From: Streptococcus sp. UBA6071
Lineage (GTDB): Bacteria > Bacillota > Bacilli > Lactobacillales > Streptococcaceae
Length of the DNA: 20,563 bases
Assembly (NCBI GenBank): GCA_002436115.1
Contig: DIXV01000099.1
Coordinates: 367 to 20,929 of the forward strand
Reading direction: 5' to 3'
Part shown: positions 1 to 8,581 of the stretch, one piece after another
Numbering within the stretch: the first letter of the stretch is position 1
Layout: every line of letters starts with the position of its first letter
Notes under the pieces: model-generated
Database searches by the model: none
What the model was told of the DNA's origin: nothing
The model's input: the letters and a program-made list of their open reading frames with translations, nothing else
Position numbers and translations under genes: made by a program

Positions 1-852
1 TCTGCATTTTGTAATGCTGGCTTTGATAATATGGGCTCACAGAGTTTACAGGGCTTTGCAACGGATCCATTGGTTCTCTTAGTGATATCAGGGCTCATTA
101 TTGCTGGGGGGCTGGGATTTTCGGTCTGGTTTGATTTGGCAGATAAAATTCAAAACAAGAAGCCCTTTCGTCGCTTGAGTCTTCATACCAAAATTGTCCT
201 TTTTTTAACAGGGACAATCTTAGCGATTGGGACGTTACTAACCTTTTTAAGTGAGTACAGCAACCCTGCTACCATAGGCCACTATTCTTTTGGAAACAAA
301 CTCTTGACCAGTTTTTTCCAAAGTGTTACCATGAGAACTGCTGGTTTTGCTACAATTGATTACACTGAGGCAAATCCGTTCAGTTTACTTGTCTATGCCG
401 TTCAGATGTTTATAGGTGGGGCACCTGGCGGAACTGCTGGGGGGATAAAAGTGACCACATTCTGGGTCGTAGTCCTTTTTGTCTTCAATGAAATAAAAGG
501 AAGTCCACATACAAACTTTATGTACCATACGTTTTCAACAAGATTGATTCGGAGATCCTTTGCTATCTTTATCATTTTCACCTTGACTTTTTTGGCTGGT
601 CTTTTGACCTTGAGCATAACTGCGCAGAATATTCCTTTTCTTAATTTGATTTTTGAGACCATGTCGGCTTTAGGAACGGTTGGTGTATCAGCTAATGTAA
701 CGCCGTCTCTAAATACAATTAGTCAGGTTGTTATTATGATCTTGATGTTTGTAGGACGTATAGGTCCAATTACCATTTTAATTAGTCTGGCCAATAACAA
801 GACACGGAAAAAAACAATACAATATGCGGAATCAACTATTTTGGTTGGTTAA
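1..852 (+). CDS. ktrB: K+ uptake membrane subunit, KtrB/TrkH family (5' partial)
   Basis: Pore-forming subunit of a Ktr/Trk potassium uptake system in the cytoplasmic membrane. The reading frame is open from base 1, so the start lies outside; 283 residues remain of a family length near 450. Visible features: a pore loop at the very start (SAFCNAGFDNMG, with the selectivity-filter glycine), a second at MRTAGFATIDY, a third at SALGTVGVSANV, and between them the glycine-rich gating loop GGAPGGTAGG that is typical of KtrB/TrkH. Several hydrophobic helices separate the loops. The next gene, 15 bp downstream, encodes the RCK gating subunit, which confirms the assignment. KtrB versus TrkH naming is by family resemblance only. 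Confidence 0.93.
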   Translation, partial: SAFCNAGFDNMGSQSLQGFATDPLVLLVISGLIIAGGLGFSVWFDLADKIQNKKPFRRLSLHTKIVLFLTGTILAIGTLLTFLSEYSNPATIGHYSFGNKLLTSFFQSVTMRTAGFATIDYTEANPFSLLVYAVQMFIGGAPGGTAGGIKVTTFWVVVLFVFNEIKGSPHTNFMYHTFSTRLIRRSFAIFIIFTLTFLAGLLTLSITAQNIPFLNLIFETMSALGTVGVSANVTPSLNTISQVVIMILMFVGRIGPITILISLANNKTRKKTIQYAESTILVG

Positions 853-867
853 AAAGGAGTTTAGTTT

Positions 868-1539
868 ATGAACACAAGAACGATTGGTATACTTGGCTTG
901 GGGACCTTTGGAGCCAGTATCGTGAAACAGCTTAGTCTTTATGATTGTGATATCATCGCAATGGATAATCGTGAAGAAAGCATTAATCATCTAGAACCTT
1001 ACCTTACCAAAGGGATCATAGGAGACATCACCGACCGCTCTCTTTTACGAGCTGCTGGCATTGATACGTGTGAGGTTGTTGTCGTAGCGACGGGGACTCA
1101 TTTAGAGTCCAGTGCCTTAGCTGTGATGCACTGTAAAACTCTCGGTGTACCAAAGATTATTGCCAAGGCACAGAGCAAGACCTACATGGAGGTCCTAAAA
1201 CAAATAGGGGCAACCCGTGTGATTTCACCAGAACGAGAAACAGGTGTTCGTCTTGCGAAGCATATTTTCCATAAACAAATTTCGGACGTTATTCAATTAG
1301 ATGATAATATTTCAATTATTGAATTTTATCCGCCAAAAACATGGTTAAATAAAACCTTATCAGGGCTGAAGTTGCGTCAAAACTACAAACTAAACCTTTT
1401 GGGGTATCGGACACAATCTGACAACAACCTCAATATTCAGGTTGGTGCGGACTACCGCTTCAAGGAAAAGGAACTACTCGTTGCCATGGTCGATAGTGAA
1501 ACCTTTAACCATTTTGATGAGTTAAATACCCTTGATTAG
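868..1539 (+). CDS. ktrA: K+ uptake regulatory subunit, KtrA/TrkA family
   Basis: Cytosolic RCK protein that forms the gating ring under the KtrB pore. 223 residues, the normal family length. The N-terminal RCK_N Rossmann fold shows GLGTFG (about residues 10-15) and the acidic AMDNRE at the end of strand 2, which fit nucleotide (ATP/ADP or NAD) binding. The C-terminal third is the RCK_C domain; in related streptococcal and staphylococcal KtrA proteins this domain binds c-di-AMP, so control by c-di-AMP is a reasonable inference here. AAAAGGAG lies just before the ATG, and the gene is 15 bp from ktrB, so they are one transcript. Downstream (1570-1606) are two small hairpins, GTAGC/GCTAC and TGCTA/TAGCA, the second followed by CATTTTAAT; this may be a weak terminator. 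Confidence 0.93.
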   Translation: MNTRTIGILGLGTFGASIVKQLSLYDCDIIAMDNREESINHLEPYLTKGIIGDITDRSLLRAAGIDTCEVVVVATGTHLESSALAVMHCKTLGVPKIIAKAQSKTYMEVLKQIGATRVISPERETGVRLAKHIFHKQISDVIQLDDNISIIEFYPPKTWLNKTLSGLKLRQNYKLNLLGYRTQSDNNLNIQVGADYRFKEKELLVAMVDSETFNHFDELNTLD

Positions 1540-1637
1540 AGAGCAGTAATGGTTGCTTCAGGTTAAGAAGTAGCTACTAGCTACCAATAAGAATGCTAAG
1601 ATAGCACCATTTTAATAGCAATTGTGGGAATAGTAGT

Positions 1638-2771
1638 ATGGATCTCAAAAAAGAAATTATCAGATTGAGCCAAGAAATTGGCATTTCAAAGATTGGGTTC
1701 ACAAAGGCAGACGATTTTACCTACCTCGAAAAATCCTTGCGGCTAGCAGTTGAAGAGGGACGTCATTCTGGATTTGAGCATAAGAATATCGAGGAACGTA
1801 TTAAACCTCGCCTATCGTTAGCATCTGCAAAAACAATTATCTCTATTGCAGTTGCCTATCCCCATAAATTGCCCGTCAAGCCACCTAAAACCGACTATAG
1901 GCGAGGGAAATTTACACCAAATTCTTGGGGCTTAGATTATCACCATATTTTACAAGAAAAGTTAGATCGCTTAGCTAGAGGTATTGAGCAGCTGACGGTT
2001 GATTTTGATTATAAAGGGATGGTTGATACTGGTGCTTTAGTGGATACAGCAGTGGCTAGACGTGCTGGAATCGGTTTTATTGGAAAAAATGGATTGGTTA
2101 TTTCTAAAGAGTTTGGTTCCTACATGTTTTTGGGGGAGCTGATTACCAACTTAGATTTGGCAGCTGATCAACCCGTTGACTACGGTTGTGGGGACTGTAA
2201 TCGTTGTATTGATGCCTGTCCAACGGATGCTCTAAGAGGTGATAGTACGATGGATGCCAAACGCTGTCTGAGTTTTGTGACCCAAAACAAGGGCAGCATG
2301 CCACTGGAATTTCGTAAGAAAATCAAGACGGTCATTTATGGGTGCGATATCTGTCAGATATGTTGTCCTTACAATAAAGGAATTAACAATCCTATGGCAA
2401 CAGAGATAGACCCAGACTTATGCCATCCAGAGTTGCTTCCATTCTTGGACTTATCCAATGGCCAGTTCCGAAAACAGTATGGGCATATAGCGGCTTCTTG
2501 GAGAGGGAAAAATATTCTCCAGAGAAATGCAGTCATTGCTTTGGCAAATGCGAATGATCGCTCTGCCATCCCCAAAATCCTTGAAATAATTGACAAAAGA
2601 CAAAACGACATACACGTGGCAACCGCCATTTGGGCGCTAGGAGAATTGGCTAAGTCCCCAAATCAAGAAATGATTGACTTAGTTGCTGCGATTGAGACGA
2701 CAAATGATGCTATTTTGAGAGAGAAGTCGGCCTTTTTGGAAAAATATCAACAAGTATGTTATAATGATTAG
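1638..2771 (+). CDS. queG: Epoxyqueuosine reductase QueG
   Basis: Cobalamin- and iron-sulfur-dependent enzyme that reduces epoxyqueuosine to queuosine in tRNA, the last step of queuosine synthesis. 377 residues, the usual length. The N-terminal cobalamin-binding region includes the conserved GFIGKNGLVIS stretch. Two 4Fe-4S cluster motifs follow: CGDCNRCIDACP (about residue 183) and CDICQICCPYNKG (about residue 236). The C-terminal segment resembles a HEAT-like repeat tail (NAVIALANANDRSAIPKIL and ATAIWALGELAKS). The ATG is preceded by only a weak GTGGGA site. prfB begins 21 bp downstream. The tRNA-guanine transglycosylase acting earlier in the same pathway lies in this window at 12818, but on a separate transcript. 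Confidence 0.95.
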   Translation: MDLKKEIIRLSQEIGISKIGFTKADDFTYLEKSLRLAVEEGRHSGFEHKNIEERIKPRLSLASAKTIISIAVAYPHKLPVKPPKTDYRRGKFTPNSWGLDYHHILQEKLDRLARGIEQLTVDFDYKGMVDTGALVDTAVARRAGIGFIGKNGLVISKEFGSYMFLGELITNLDLAADQPVDYGCGDCNRCIDACPTDALRGDSTMDAKRCLSFVTQNKGSMPLEFRKKIKTVIYGCDICQICCPYNKGINNPMATEIDPDLCHPELLPFLDLSNGQFRKQYGHIAASWRGKNILQRNAVIALANANDRSAIPKILEIIDKRQNDIHVATAIWALGELAKSPNQEMIDLVAAIETTNDAILREKSAFLEKYQQVCYND

Positions 2772-2792
2772 ATAGATTAAAACGGAGATACT

Positions 2793-3888
2793 ATGGATAT
2801 TGCAGAAATGAGACAAAAAATCGATGAAAATCGAGCGAAATTAAGATCTTTTAGGGGGTCTCTTTGACTTAGATCGTCTAGAAGAAGATATTGCACTTTT
2901 GGAAAACGAGATGGCTTCGCCAGGTTTTTGGAATGATAATCTGGCTGCTCAAAAAACCTCAAAGGAACTTAATGACTTAAAAGATACCTATGAAAACTTT
3001 CATCGGATGGAAGAACTTCATGAGGAAAGCGAGCTTTATCTAGAAATGCTTGCTGAAGACAAGAGCCTTACTGAGGATTTGGCCCTTCATTTGACAAATT
3101 TGGATAACTTAATGACAGATTATGAGATGACCTTGCTTCTCAGCGATCCCTATGATCATAATAATGCCATTTTAGAGATTCATCCCGGCTCAGGAGGGAC
3201 AGAGGCTCAGGACTGGGGTGGTATGCTTCTTCGGATGTATCAACGTTTTGGAAATGCCAAGAAGCTTGATGTTGAGGTGTTGGACTATCAGACTGGGGAT
3301 GAGGCAGGCATTAAGTCGGTGACCCTTAGTTTTACGGGTCCAAACGCTTACGGTCTCCTCAAGTCTGAAATGGGTGTTCATCGCTTGGTTCGTATCTCAC
3401 CTTTTGATTCTGCAAAGCGACGCCATACCTCTTTTGCCTCCGTCGAAGTAATGCCAGAGTTGGATGATACGATTGATATCGAGATTCGAGATGACGAGAT
3501 TAAGATGGATACCTTCCGATCAGGTGGTGCTGGAGGCCAGAATGTCAACAAGGTTTCAACCGGTGTCCGTTTGACCCATTTACCGACAGGTATCGTTACC
3601 CAGTCAACAGTAGATAGGACCCAATATGGAAACCGAGACCGAGCGATGAAACTTCTACAAGCTAAGCTTTACCAGTTAGAGCAGGAGAAAAAAGCTCAGG
3701 AAGTGGATGCTTTAAAAGGTGACAAGAAGGAAATCACATGGGGAAGTCAGATTAGATCCTATGTTTTCACACCATATACAATGGTCAAAGACCATAGAAG
3801 TAACTTTGAAGTTGCTCAAGTGGACAAGGTCATGGATGGCTTTATTGATGGCTTTATTGATGCCTATCTAAAATGGCGTATCAATTAA
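2793..3888 (+). CDS. prfB: Peptide chain release factor 2 (programmed +1 frameshift)
   Basis: Class I release factor that recognises UGA and UAA stop codons and triggers peptide release on the ribosome. Translation starts at ATG 2793 (GGAGA upstream) and runs 24 codons to an in-frame TGA at 2865-2867. Just before it is the standard recoding signal: AGGGGG, three bases, then CTT TGA C. Slipping forward one base reads GAC at 2866 and continues to 3888, giving about 364 residues, the normal RF2 length. The RF2 tripeptide anticodon SPF is in [11 protein letters not shown] and the catalytic GGQ in [12 protein letters not shown]. The frameshift gives autoregulation: when RF2 is scarce, the ribosome stalls at TGA and shifts. 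The C-terminal tail has [11 protein letters not shown], a 12-bp tandem repeat. ftsE follows after 35 bp. Confidence 0.97.
2853..2868 (+). promoter_or_regulatory. RF2 programmed +1 frameshift signal
   Basis: AGGGGG (2853-2858) acts as an internal Shine-Dalgarno sequence, followed by TCT, the slippery CTT (2862-2864), the stop TGA (2865-2867) and C. The widespread bacterial version has TAT where this one has TCT; spacing and the other elements are canonical. The frame before ends at the TGA and the frame after is open from GAC 2866. Confidence 0.96.
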
Positions 3889-3923
3889 AATGAAGAAAGG
3901 AACTGTAACTACAGGAAATTATT

Positions 3924-4616
3924 ATGGGAATTATAGATATGCGTGACGTTACCAAGAAATATGATAACGGCACAACAGCCCTAAGGGGTGTCAGTGTGAG
4001 CATTGAACCTGGTGAATTTGCTTACATTGTCGGTCCTTCAGGTGCAGGAAAATCAACCTTTATTCGTCTTCTCTATCGGGAGGTCAAATTGGATAGAGGG
4101 GCTTTACGTGTAGCGGGCTTTAATCTTGCTAAGATTAAGAAGAAAGAAGTCCCTTATTTGCGTCGTTCGGTAGGGGTTGTCTTTCAAGATTATAAACTCT
4201 TGCAACGTAAGACGGTATATGAAAACATTGCTTACGCTATGGATGTTATTGGGGAACGCCCTCACATCATCAAGAAGCGTGTTATGGAAGTTCTTGATCT
4301 TGTTGGGTTAAAACACAAGGTTCGCTCTTTCCCAAATGAATTATCTGGGGGAGAGCAACAGCGGATTGCGATTGCACGTTCTATTGTGAACAATCCAAAG
4401 GTCTTGATTGCCGATGAGCCGACAGGAAATTTAGATCCAGAGAACTCATGGGAAATTATGAACCTGTTAGAGAGAATTAATCTGCAAGGGACGACTGTTT
4501 TAATGGCGACCCATAATAGTCAGATTGTAAATACCCTTCGTCACCGTGTTATTGCCATTGAAAATGGCCGTGTGGTTCGTGATGAAACAGAAGGAGAGTA
4601 CGGATATAATGATTAG
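3924..4616 (+). CDS. ftsE: Cell division ATP-binding protein FtsE
   Basis: ABC-type ATPase that couples ATP hydrolysis, through the membrane protein FtsX, to activation of peptidoglycan hydrolases at the division site; in streptococci the extracellular partner is PcsB. 230 residues, full family length. Motifs in order: Walker A GPSGAGKST (residues 37-45), Q-loop region VVFQDYKLL, signature LSGGEQQR (about 140), Walker B VLIADEPTGNLD (about 160) and the H-loop ATHNSQ. The start ATG 3924 has AGGA upstream, and the N-terminus matches the streptococcal pattern. The last 8 bases overlap the ftsX start, which points to translational coupling. Confidence 0.97.
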   Translation: MGIIDMRDVTKKYDNGTTALRGVSVSIEPGEFAYIVGPSGAGKSTFIRLLYREVKLDRGALRVAGFNLAKIKKKEVPYLRRSVGVVFQDYKLLQRKTVYENIAYAMDVIGERPHIIKKRVMEVLDLVGLKHKVRSFPNELSGGEQQRIAIARSIVNNPKVLIADEPTGNLDPENSWEIMNLLERINLQGTTVLMATHNSQIVNTLRHRVIAIENGRVVRDETEGEYGYND

Positions 4617-5538
4617 AAGATTTTTCCGCCATTTATGGGAGTCTATTCTGAGCCTCAAGCGAAATGGATGGATGACCATCGCTGCTGTTAGCTCAGTGGC
4701 CTTTACCTTGACCCTTGTAGGCTTTTTCGCCTCTGTTATCATAAATGCAGCCTATTTGGCTGACGGCATTAAAAATAATGTCCGTGTCAATGTTTACCTA
4801 CGTGTTGACTCAACGGATAATCAGGAAACAATTGTCAATGATATGGGTGAAACCGTTCCAAATGAAAACTATCAAGTCATCTACAATCAAATTTCAGGGT
4901 TGTCAGATGTTGATAAAGTGGTCTTCTCAAGTAAGGAAGAGCAATTAGGAATCCTCAAAGAAAAGATGGGGGACGTTTGGAAAATTTTTGATGGAGATGC
5001 TAACCCCCTCTACGATACTTATGTAGTAGATACGACTAAGCCTGAGGTTGTTGTGTCCGTTGCTGAGGAGGTTGAGAAAATTGATGGGGTCACAAAAGTT
5101 GAATACGGTGGCATAAACACCCAGAATCTTTTCAAATTTGCCAACGGGATTCGTATTTGGGGAGCAGCAGCAGCACTTCTTCTCATCTTTATAGCAGTCT
5201 TTTTGATTTCAAATACGGTTCGAATTACGATTATTTCTCGGAGTCGGGAGATTCAGATTATGCGTTTGGTTGGGGCTAAAAACACCTACATTCGTATTCC
5301 TTTCCTTTTGGAAGGGGGCTGGGTTGGTCTTTTAGGTTCGATTTTACCAGCTGTCTTGCTTCACTTTGGTTATGCTCTCGCCTACCAAGCGATTAACCGT
5401 TCTTTAGTTCCTCAAAACCTGTCCATGCTTAGCCCTTCTTACTTTACACCGCTCATGATAGCCTTTCTTTTCCTATTAGGAATTTTAATCGGGTCCTTTG
5501 GCTCAGTTATCTCCATGAGACGCTACCTAAAGATTTAA
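4609..5538 (+). CDS. ftsX: Cell division protein FtsX
   Basis: Integral membrane partner of FtsE, transmitting its ATPase cycle to a cell wall hydrolase outside the cell. I start it at ATG 4609 rather than further upstream, because AAGGAG at 4591-4596 lies 12 bases before it, it overlaps the ftsE stop, and the resulting 309 residues match the family. The N-terminus IRRFFRHLWESILSLKRN is typical. Membrane helices: about residues 22-45, then a large extracellular loop of about 120 residues, then three more helices (around WGAAAALLLIFIAVFLI, the GGWVGLLGSILPAVLL region, and the C-terminal FLFLLGILIG). REIQIMRLVGA between helices 2 and 3 is a conserved FtsX/MacB-like segment. A terminator follows. 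Confidence 0.96.
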   Translation: MIRRFFRHLWESILSLKRNGWMTIAAVSSVAFTLTLVGFFASVIINAAYLADGIKNNVRVNVYLRVDSTDNQETIVNDMGETVPNENYQVIYNQISGLSDVDKVVFSSKEEQLGILKEKMGDVWKIFDGDANPLYDTYVVDTTKPEVVVSVAEEVEKIDGVTKVEYGGINTQNLFKFANGIRIWGAAAALLLIFIAVFLISNTVRITIISRSREIQIMRLVGAKNTYIRIPFLLEGGWVGLLGSILPAVLLHFGYALAYQAINRSLVPQNLSMLSPSYFTPLMIAFLFLLGILIGSFGSVISMRRYLKI

Positions 5539-5606
5539 GTAAAGAAGAGCGGAAGGATAGGATTCAACAGTCCAGTATCGCCTGAGTTCATATAGTTTTA
5601 TACAGT

Positions 5607-5637
5607 AAAAGGATGGCCTAATTAGCCATCCTTTTTT
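5607..5637 (+). terminator. Terminator after ftsX
   Basis: GGATGGC (5611-5617) pairs with GCCATCC (5625-5631) around a 7-base loop. Upstream A residues extend the stem into the following run of T. The A-run and T-run would also let it work in the opposite direction. Confidence 0.85.
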
Positions 5638-5931
5638 AGTCTGCCATCATGATTAGTTTTAAAGAAACACGTGTAATTTTCTTATGCCCTAAGAATAGAA
5701 TAGCCTCGTAGGATATGAGAAAGAGTAGGAAAACAAGAAGGACTACCTGCCAGTTCATATCATAGGTCAAGGCAATAGGAACATTTTGCCTTAAGAAATA
5801 TAACAAGCCATTCATTAAGCCATATTGATAAATCGTTCCTAAAAATTTATGGGTAACCTCTCTTCAAGATGAGGAAAAACAAGTGTTGGAAGCATCCTTG
5901 TTAATTTTTCTTTGAAATGTGCCCCATTTAT
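5636..5931 (-). pseudogene. Decayed C-terminal end of a membrane protein gene
   Basis: No intact gene lies between ftsX and the hydrolase gene (5539-6034), but the minus strand shows coding-like text in two overlapping frames. One frame (5842-5931) reads through LTRMLPTLVFPHLEE, then stops. The other (5639-5863) reads KFLGTIYQYGLMNGLLYF, then a clear hydrophobic helix VVLLVFLLFLISYEAILFL and a basic tail ending in KLIMMAD, with a TAA inside the ftsX terminator. A single frameshift near 5842-5866 would join them. I read this as the end of a polytopic membrane protein gene whose 5' part has been deleted. I do not recognise the family. No usable start or ribosome site is present. Confidence 0.5.
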
Positions 5932-5942
5932 TCAGAGACGAA

Positions 5943-5967
5943 AACGAGTCAGTTTGACTGACTCGTT
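5943..5967 (-). terminator. Terminator of the pepS-carbonic anhydrase-hydrolase operon
   Basis: Perfect 10-bp inverted repeat AACGAGTCAG / CTGACTCGTT with a 5-base loop. On the minus strand it is followed by TTCGTCTC, so the T-tract is short, but the position, 67 bp past the last gene, fits termination. Confidence 0.65.
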
Positions 5968-6034
5968 AGTTATTTCGTAAAGAAGTGCGTGCTGAGAGTA
6001 CCAACGATTCCCCATGCGTTTTGTCTGGTAAACC

Positions 6035-6670
6035 TTAATGAAACCAAGGGTTGAAGGTTTTTTCATGGCTGATGGTGGTTGTTTGGCCATGTCCGGGATA
6101 AACAGTATAGTGTCCTTGCAAGGTGAAGAGGTGGTTTTCGATACCAGCCTTGAGTTGTTTTAAATCGCCTGTGTAGAGATCTGTTCGCCCGATACTACCC
6201 TTAAAGAGAGCATCACCAGTAAAAACACAATCCTCCTCTGGGAAAACAAAGGATACCCCACCAGCCGAGTGTCCTGGAGTTGGACGGACTTCAAAGCGAA
6301 AACCACCTAAATCATAAGGACTGTAAAGAGCAAAGGTCTCCTCTGCTGGTTGGAGGATTAAGTTTTCCATATCATCATGACGAGCTAAGCCTGAAAGATT
6401 ATACTCGGGAGTGAACAGCCAGTCTTTTTCTTCTTCAGCGACATAGACAGGCGGCTGGTCGAAGTTTTCTCTAACGAGGTCTAAACTCAAGATATGATCA
6501 TAGTGGGTGTGGGTCAGAAGAATAGCCGCGATTGGCTTATTGAGGTCTCTCAACTGCTCCTTGATATTATCCCAATCACTCCCTGGATCAATGACTAAGA
6601 GATACTGATCGTTTTCTAAAATATAGGTATTCTCATGGGCGACGGCATTGACTAGTTTTCTAATATTCAT
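6035..6670 (-). CDS. Metallo-beta-lactamase-fold hydrolase (glyoxalase II-like)
   Basis: Soluble metal-dependent hydrolase of the MBL superfamily, closest by motif to the small glyoxalase II/YcbL-type thioesterases. 211 residues. Metal-binding motifs in order: THTHYDH (HxHxDH, residues 54-59), the third-histidine motif TPGHSAGG, the bridging aspartate FTGDALF, and YPGHGQTT. The substrate cannot be told from sequence; S-lactoylglutathione or another thioester is possible. It is the last gene of a three-gene operon. Its ATG overlaps the stop codon of the carbonic anhydrase by one base (TGATG), with GAGGAGA upstream, so translation is probably coupled. Confidence 0.9.
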   Translation of the reverse strand: MNIRKLVNAVAHENTYILENDQYLLVIDPGSDWDNIKEQLRDLNKPIAAILLTHTHYDHILSLDLVRENFDQPPVYVAEEEKDWLFTPEYNLSGLARHDDMENLILQPAEETFALYSPYDLGGFRFEVRPTPGHSAGGVSFVFPEEDCVFTGDALFKGSIGRTDLYTGDLKQLKAGIENHLFTLQGHYTVYPGHGQTTTISHEKTFNPWFH

Positions 6671-7257
6671 CAGACATTCTCCTCATTTGTCAAAGACTGA
6701 TAGCCATCAATGACTAGCTCAAGGGCACCATTATCTGGATCAATAACGAGACCATGTACAGGTATCCCCTTAGGTAAAAGGGGGTGATTTTTGACCATTT
6801 CCACATCATGGTGAACGGATTGGAAGACATCATCAAAGCCATGTAGCCAACGATTGAGATCAATACCAGAGTATTTGAGGATGTCCAGTGTCTCTTTTTG
6901 GATTCCTCTTTCTTGCATATGTTTGATGACCAAATCAGCATCTACTTGACTCATCCCACAATCTTTGTGGCCCATGATAATAATCTCGTCTGCCTTGAGT
7001 TCATAGACGGCAACCATTAGGCTACGCATGATTGACCCAAAAGGATGGCTGATAATGGCACCAGCATTCTTAATGACCTTAACATCTCCGTTTGAGAGGT
7101 TGAGAGATTTTTGGGATAATTCTACCAAACGGGCGTCCATACAAGTGACCATGACAACGTTTTTATCAGGGTATTTATCTTCAGTTTGGTAAGGGATATA
7201 GGCTTCTTTAGCAACGAATGTCTTGTTAAACTCCAGAATATCAGAAAGTAGTGTCAT
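6670..7257 (-). CDS. Beta-class carbonic anhydrase
   Basis: Zinc enzyme interconverting CO2 and bicarbonate, which supplies bicarbonate for carboxylations at low CO2. 195 residues. Zinc ligands are Cys39 and Asp41 in CMDAR, with Arg43 as the dyad partner, and His97 and Cys100 in GHKDC. The middle holds KNAGAIISHPFGSIMRSL, a typical beta-CA segment. I start at ATG 7257 because AAAGGAG lies 9 bases upstream; the reading frame is open further, but those extra 26 residues run back into the end of pepS and have no family counterpart. Gap to pepS is 40 bp; overlap with the hydrolase gene is one base. Confidence 0.94.
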   Translation of the reverse strand: MTLLSDILEFNKTFVAKEAYIPYQTEDKYPDKNVVMVTCMDARLVELSQKSLNLSNGDVKVIKNAGAIISHPFGSIMRSLMVAVYELKADEIIIMGHKDCGMSQVDADLVIKHMQERGIQKETLDILKYSGIDLNRWLHGFDDVFQSVHHDVEMVKNHPLLPKGIPVHGLVIDPDNGALELVIDGYQSLTNEENV

Positions 7258-7297
7258 AGAAGAGTCTCCTTTAGTGAGTAAATGATTAGGTATAGTC

Positions 7298-8533
7298 TTA
7301 AAAGGCCCAATTGCCTTGTCGGAAGATAGGTTCACGGCTACCGTCTTCTAAGATACCGTCAATGTCCATATCAGCACAGCCAATCATAAAGTCGACATGG
7401 GCGGCGGATTGGTTGATTCCTGCAGCAGAGATTTCATCGGGTGTCATGTCAGCACCCCCTTCGATATTGGTAGGGTAAGCTGCACCCAAAGCTAGATGAT
7501 TTGCAGCATTTTCATCGTAAAGCGTATTGAAGAAGAGAATGCCGGAATTGGAGATAGGTGAATCATGAGGTACTAGGGCGATTTCACCGAGATAGGAGGA
7601 GCCTTCATCTTGTTCAAGTAAGTTTTTTAAGACATCATAGCCTTCTTGACACTCAAAATCAACAACGGCTCCATCCTTGAAATGCAGCTTGAAGTGGTCA
7701 ATGATATTGCCTTGATAAGAGAGGGGTTTCTTGTTGGAAACATAACCATTGACGCCCGTCTTTTCTGCTGCTGTAAAAACTTCCTCAGTCGGCATATTGG
7801 GAATAAAGGCTGCTCCTTTTTCATTGTGGGCACCAGCAGCAATCCAGAGATGTGTTTTGGGGAGATTGATGATGAGGTCAGTTCCTTCAGCCTTGTAGTG
7901 CAATGCTTTGTAATGTTTTGTATTGAGGTAAGTAGCTTTTTCACTTAGGTGAGCTCGGTGTTCTTTCCATTCGGTAACAGGATCTTTCACCTTGATACGG
8001 CTAGCTTCTAACATGGCATCTAAGAGCTTGGCAATTGCGGTGTTCTCGTCTTTCTCATCTGGGAAGACCAACGTTGCCCAAGCAGGGGATGGGTAAGCAG
8101 CAATCGTCCATGAGTTTTTGTCTGTCATGATGCGGGAACGGTAATAAGTCATCTTCTCGCCAGTTGCCTTGGCTAAGGCATTTAATTTATCAGGTGAAAT
8201 ACCTGCTAGAAGGTCAGGAGCTGAGGAAGAAATATGGATAAAGACAACATTATCATCCAGGTAGAATTTGAGTTCATCCACCCGATGTTGAGGGATTTCA
8301 GCATAATAGTCTTTGGGCTTATGCTCGGCATGTAGACGTGAAATCCTGTCATCCGTCATGCGGACGTGAACATCAACGGCTCCTAATTTATAGCTTTCTT
8401 CAACGATGAGACGGACTAGAGGAAGGGCATCGGTCGTACAGTTGATCCAGACCCTTTGACCAGACTGAACATTGGCTCCAACTTGTGTGATAACCTGAGC
8501 ATATTTTTGTAATTGTGTATCAAAATCAAACAT
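7298..8533 (-). CDS. pepS: Aminopeptidase PepS (M29 family)
   Basis: Cytosolic metallo-aminopeptidase of family M29 that removes N-terminal residues from peptides, with a role in peptide use. 411 residues, the streptococcal PepS length. Recognisable stretches: the N-terminal QKYAQVITQVGANVQSGQ, then the metal-site regions TEEVFTAAEKTGVNG, GEIALVP, DENAANHLALG and AAHVDFMIG, which carry the conserved Glu, Glu, His and His-x-Asp of the family. AAAAAGGAG stands before the ATG, and a likely promoter is 40 bp upstream. It leads an operon with carbonic anhydrase and the MBL hydrolase; all three are metalloenzymes, but no shared pathway is obvious. Confidence 0.95.
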   Translation of the reverse strand: MFDFDTQLQKYAQVITQVGANVQSGQRVWINCTTDALPLVRLIVEESYKLGAVDVHVRMTDDRISRLHAEHKPKDYYAEIPQHRVDELKFYLDDNVVFIHISSSAPDLLAGISPDKLNALAKATGEKMTYYRSRIMTDKNSWTIAAYPSPAWATLVFPDEKDENTAIAKLLDAMLEASRIKVKDPVTEWKEHRAHLSEKATYLNTKHYKALHYKAEGTDLIINLPKTHLWIAAGAHNEKGAAFIPNMPTEEVFTAAEKTGVNGYVSNKKPLSYQGNIIDHFKLHFKDGAVVDFECQEGYDVLKNLLEQDEGSSYLGEIALVPHDSPISNSGILFFNTLYDENAANHLALGAAYPTNIEGGADMTPDEISAAGINQSAAHVDFMIGCADMDIDGILEDGSREPIFRQGNWAF

Positions 8534-8572
8534 GGTTTCTCCTTTTTCTAATGGGGTATCATTCTATTCTTT

Positions 8573-8581
8573 ATTTTAGCA
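8573..8581 (-). promoter_or_regulatory. Extended -10 promoter of the pepS operon
   Basis: On the minus strand TGCTAAAAT forms an extended -10 (TGnTAAAAT), about 40 bases before the pepS ATG. I see no convincing -35, which is common for extended -10 promoters. Confidence 0.5.

Noticed and set aside
4546..4608. Earlier start for ftsX inside ftsE
   Set aside because: No ribosome site; the 4609 start has AAGGAG, fits family length, and overlaps the ftsE stop in the usual way.
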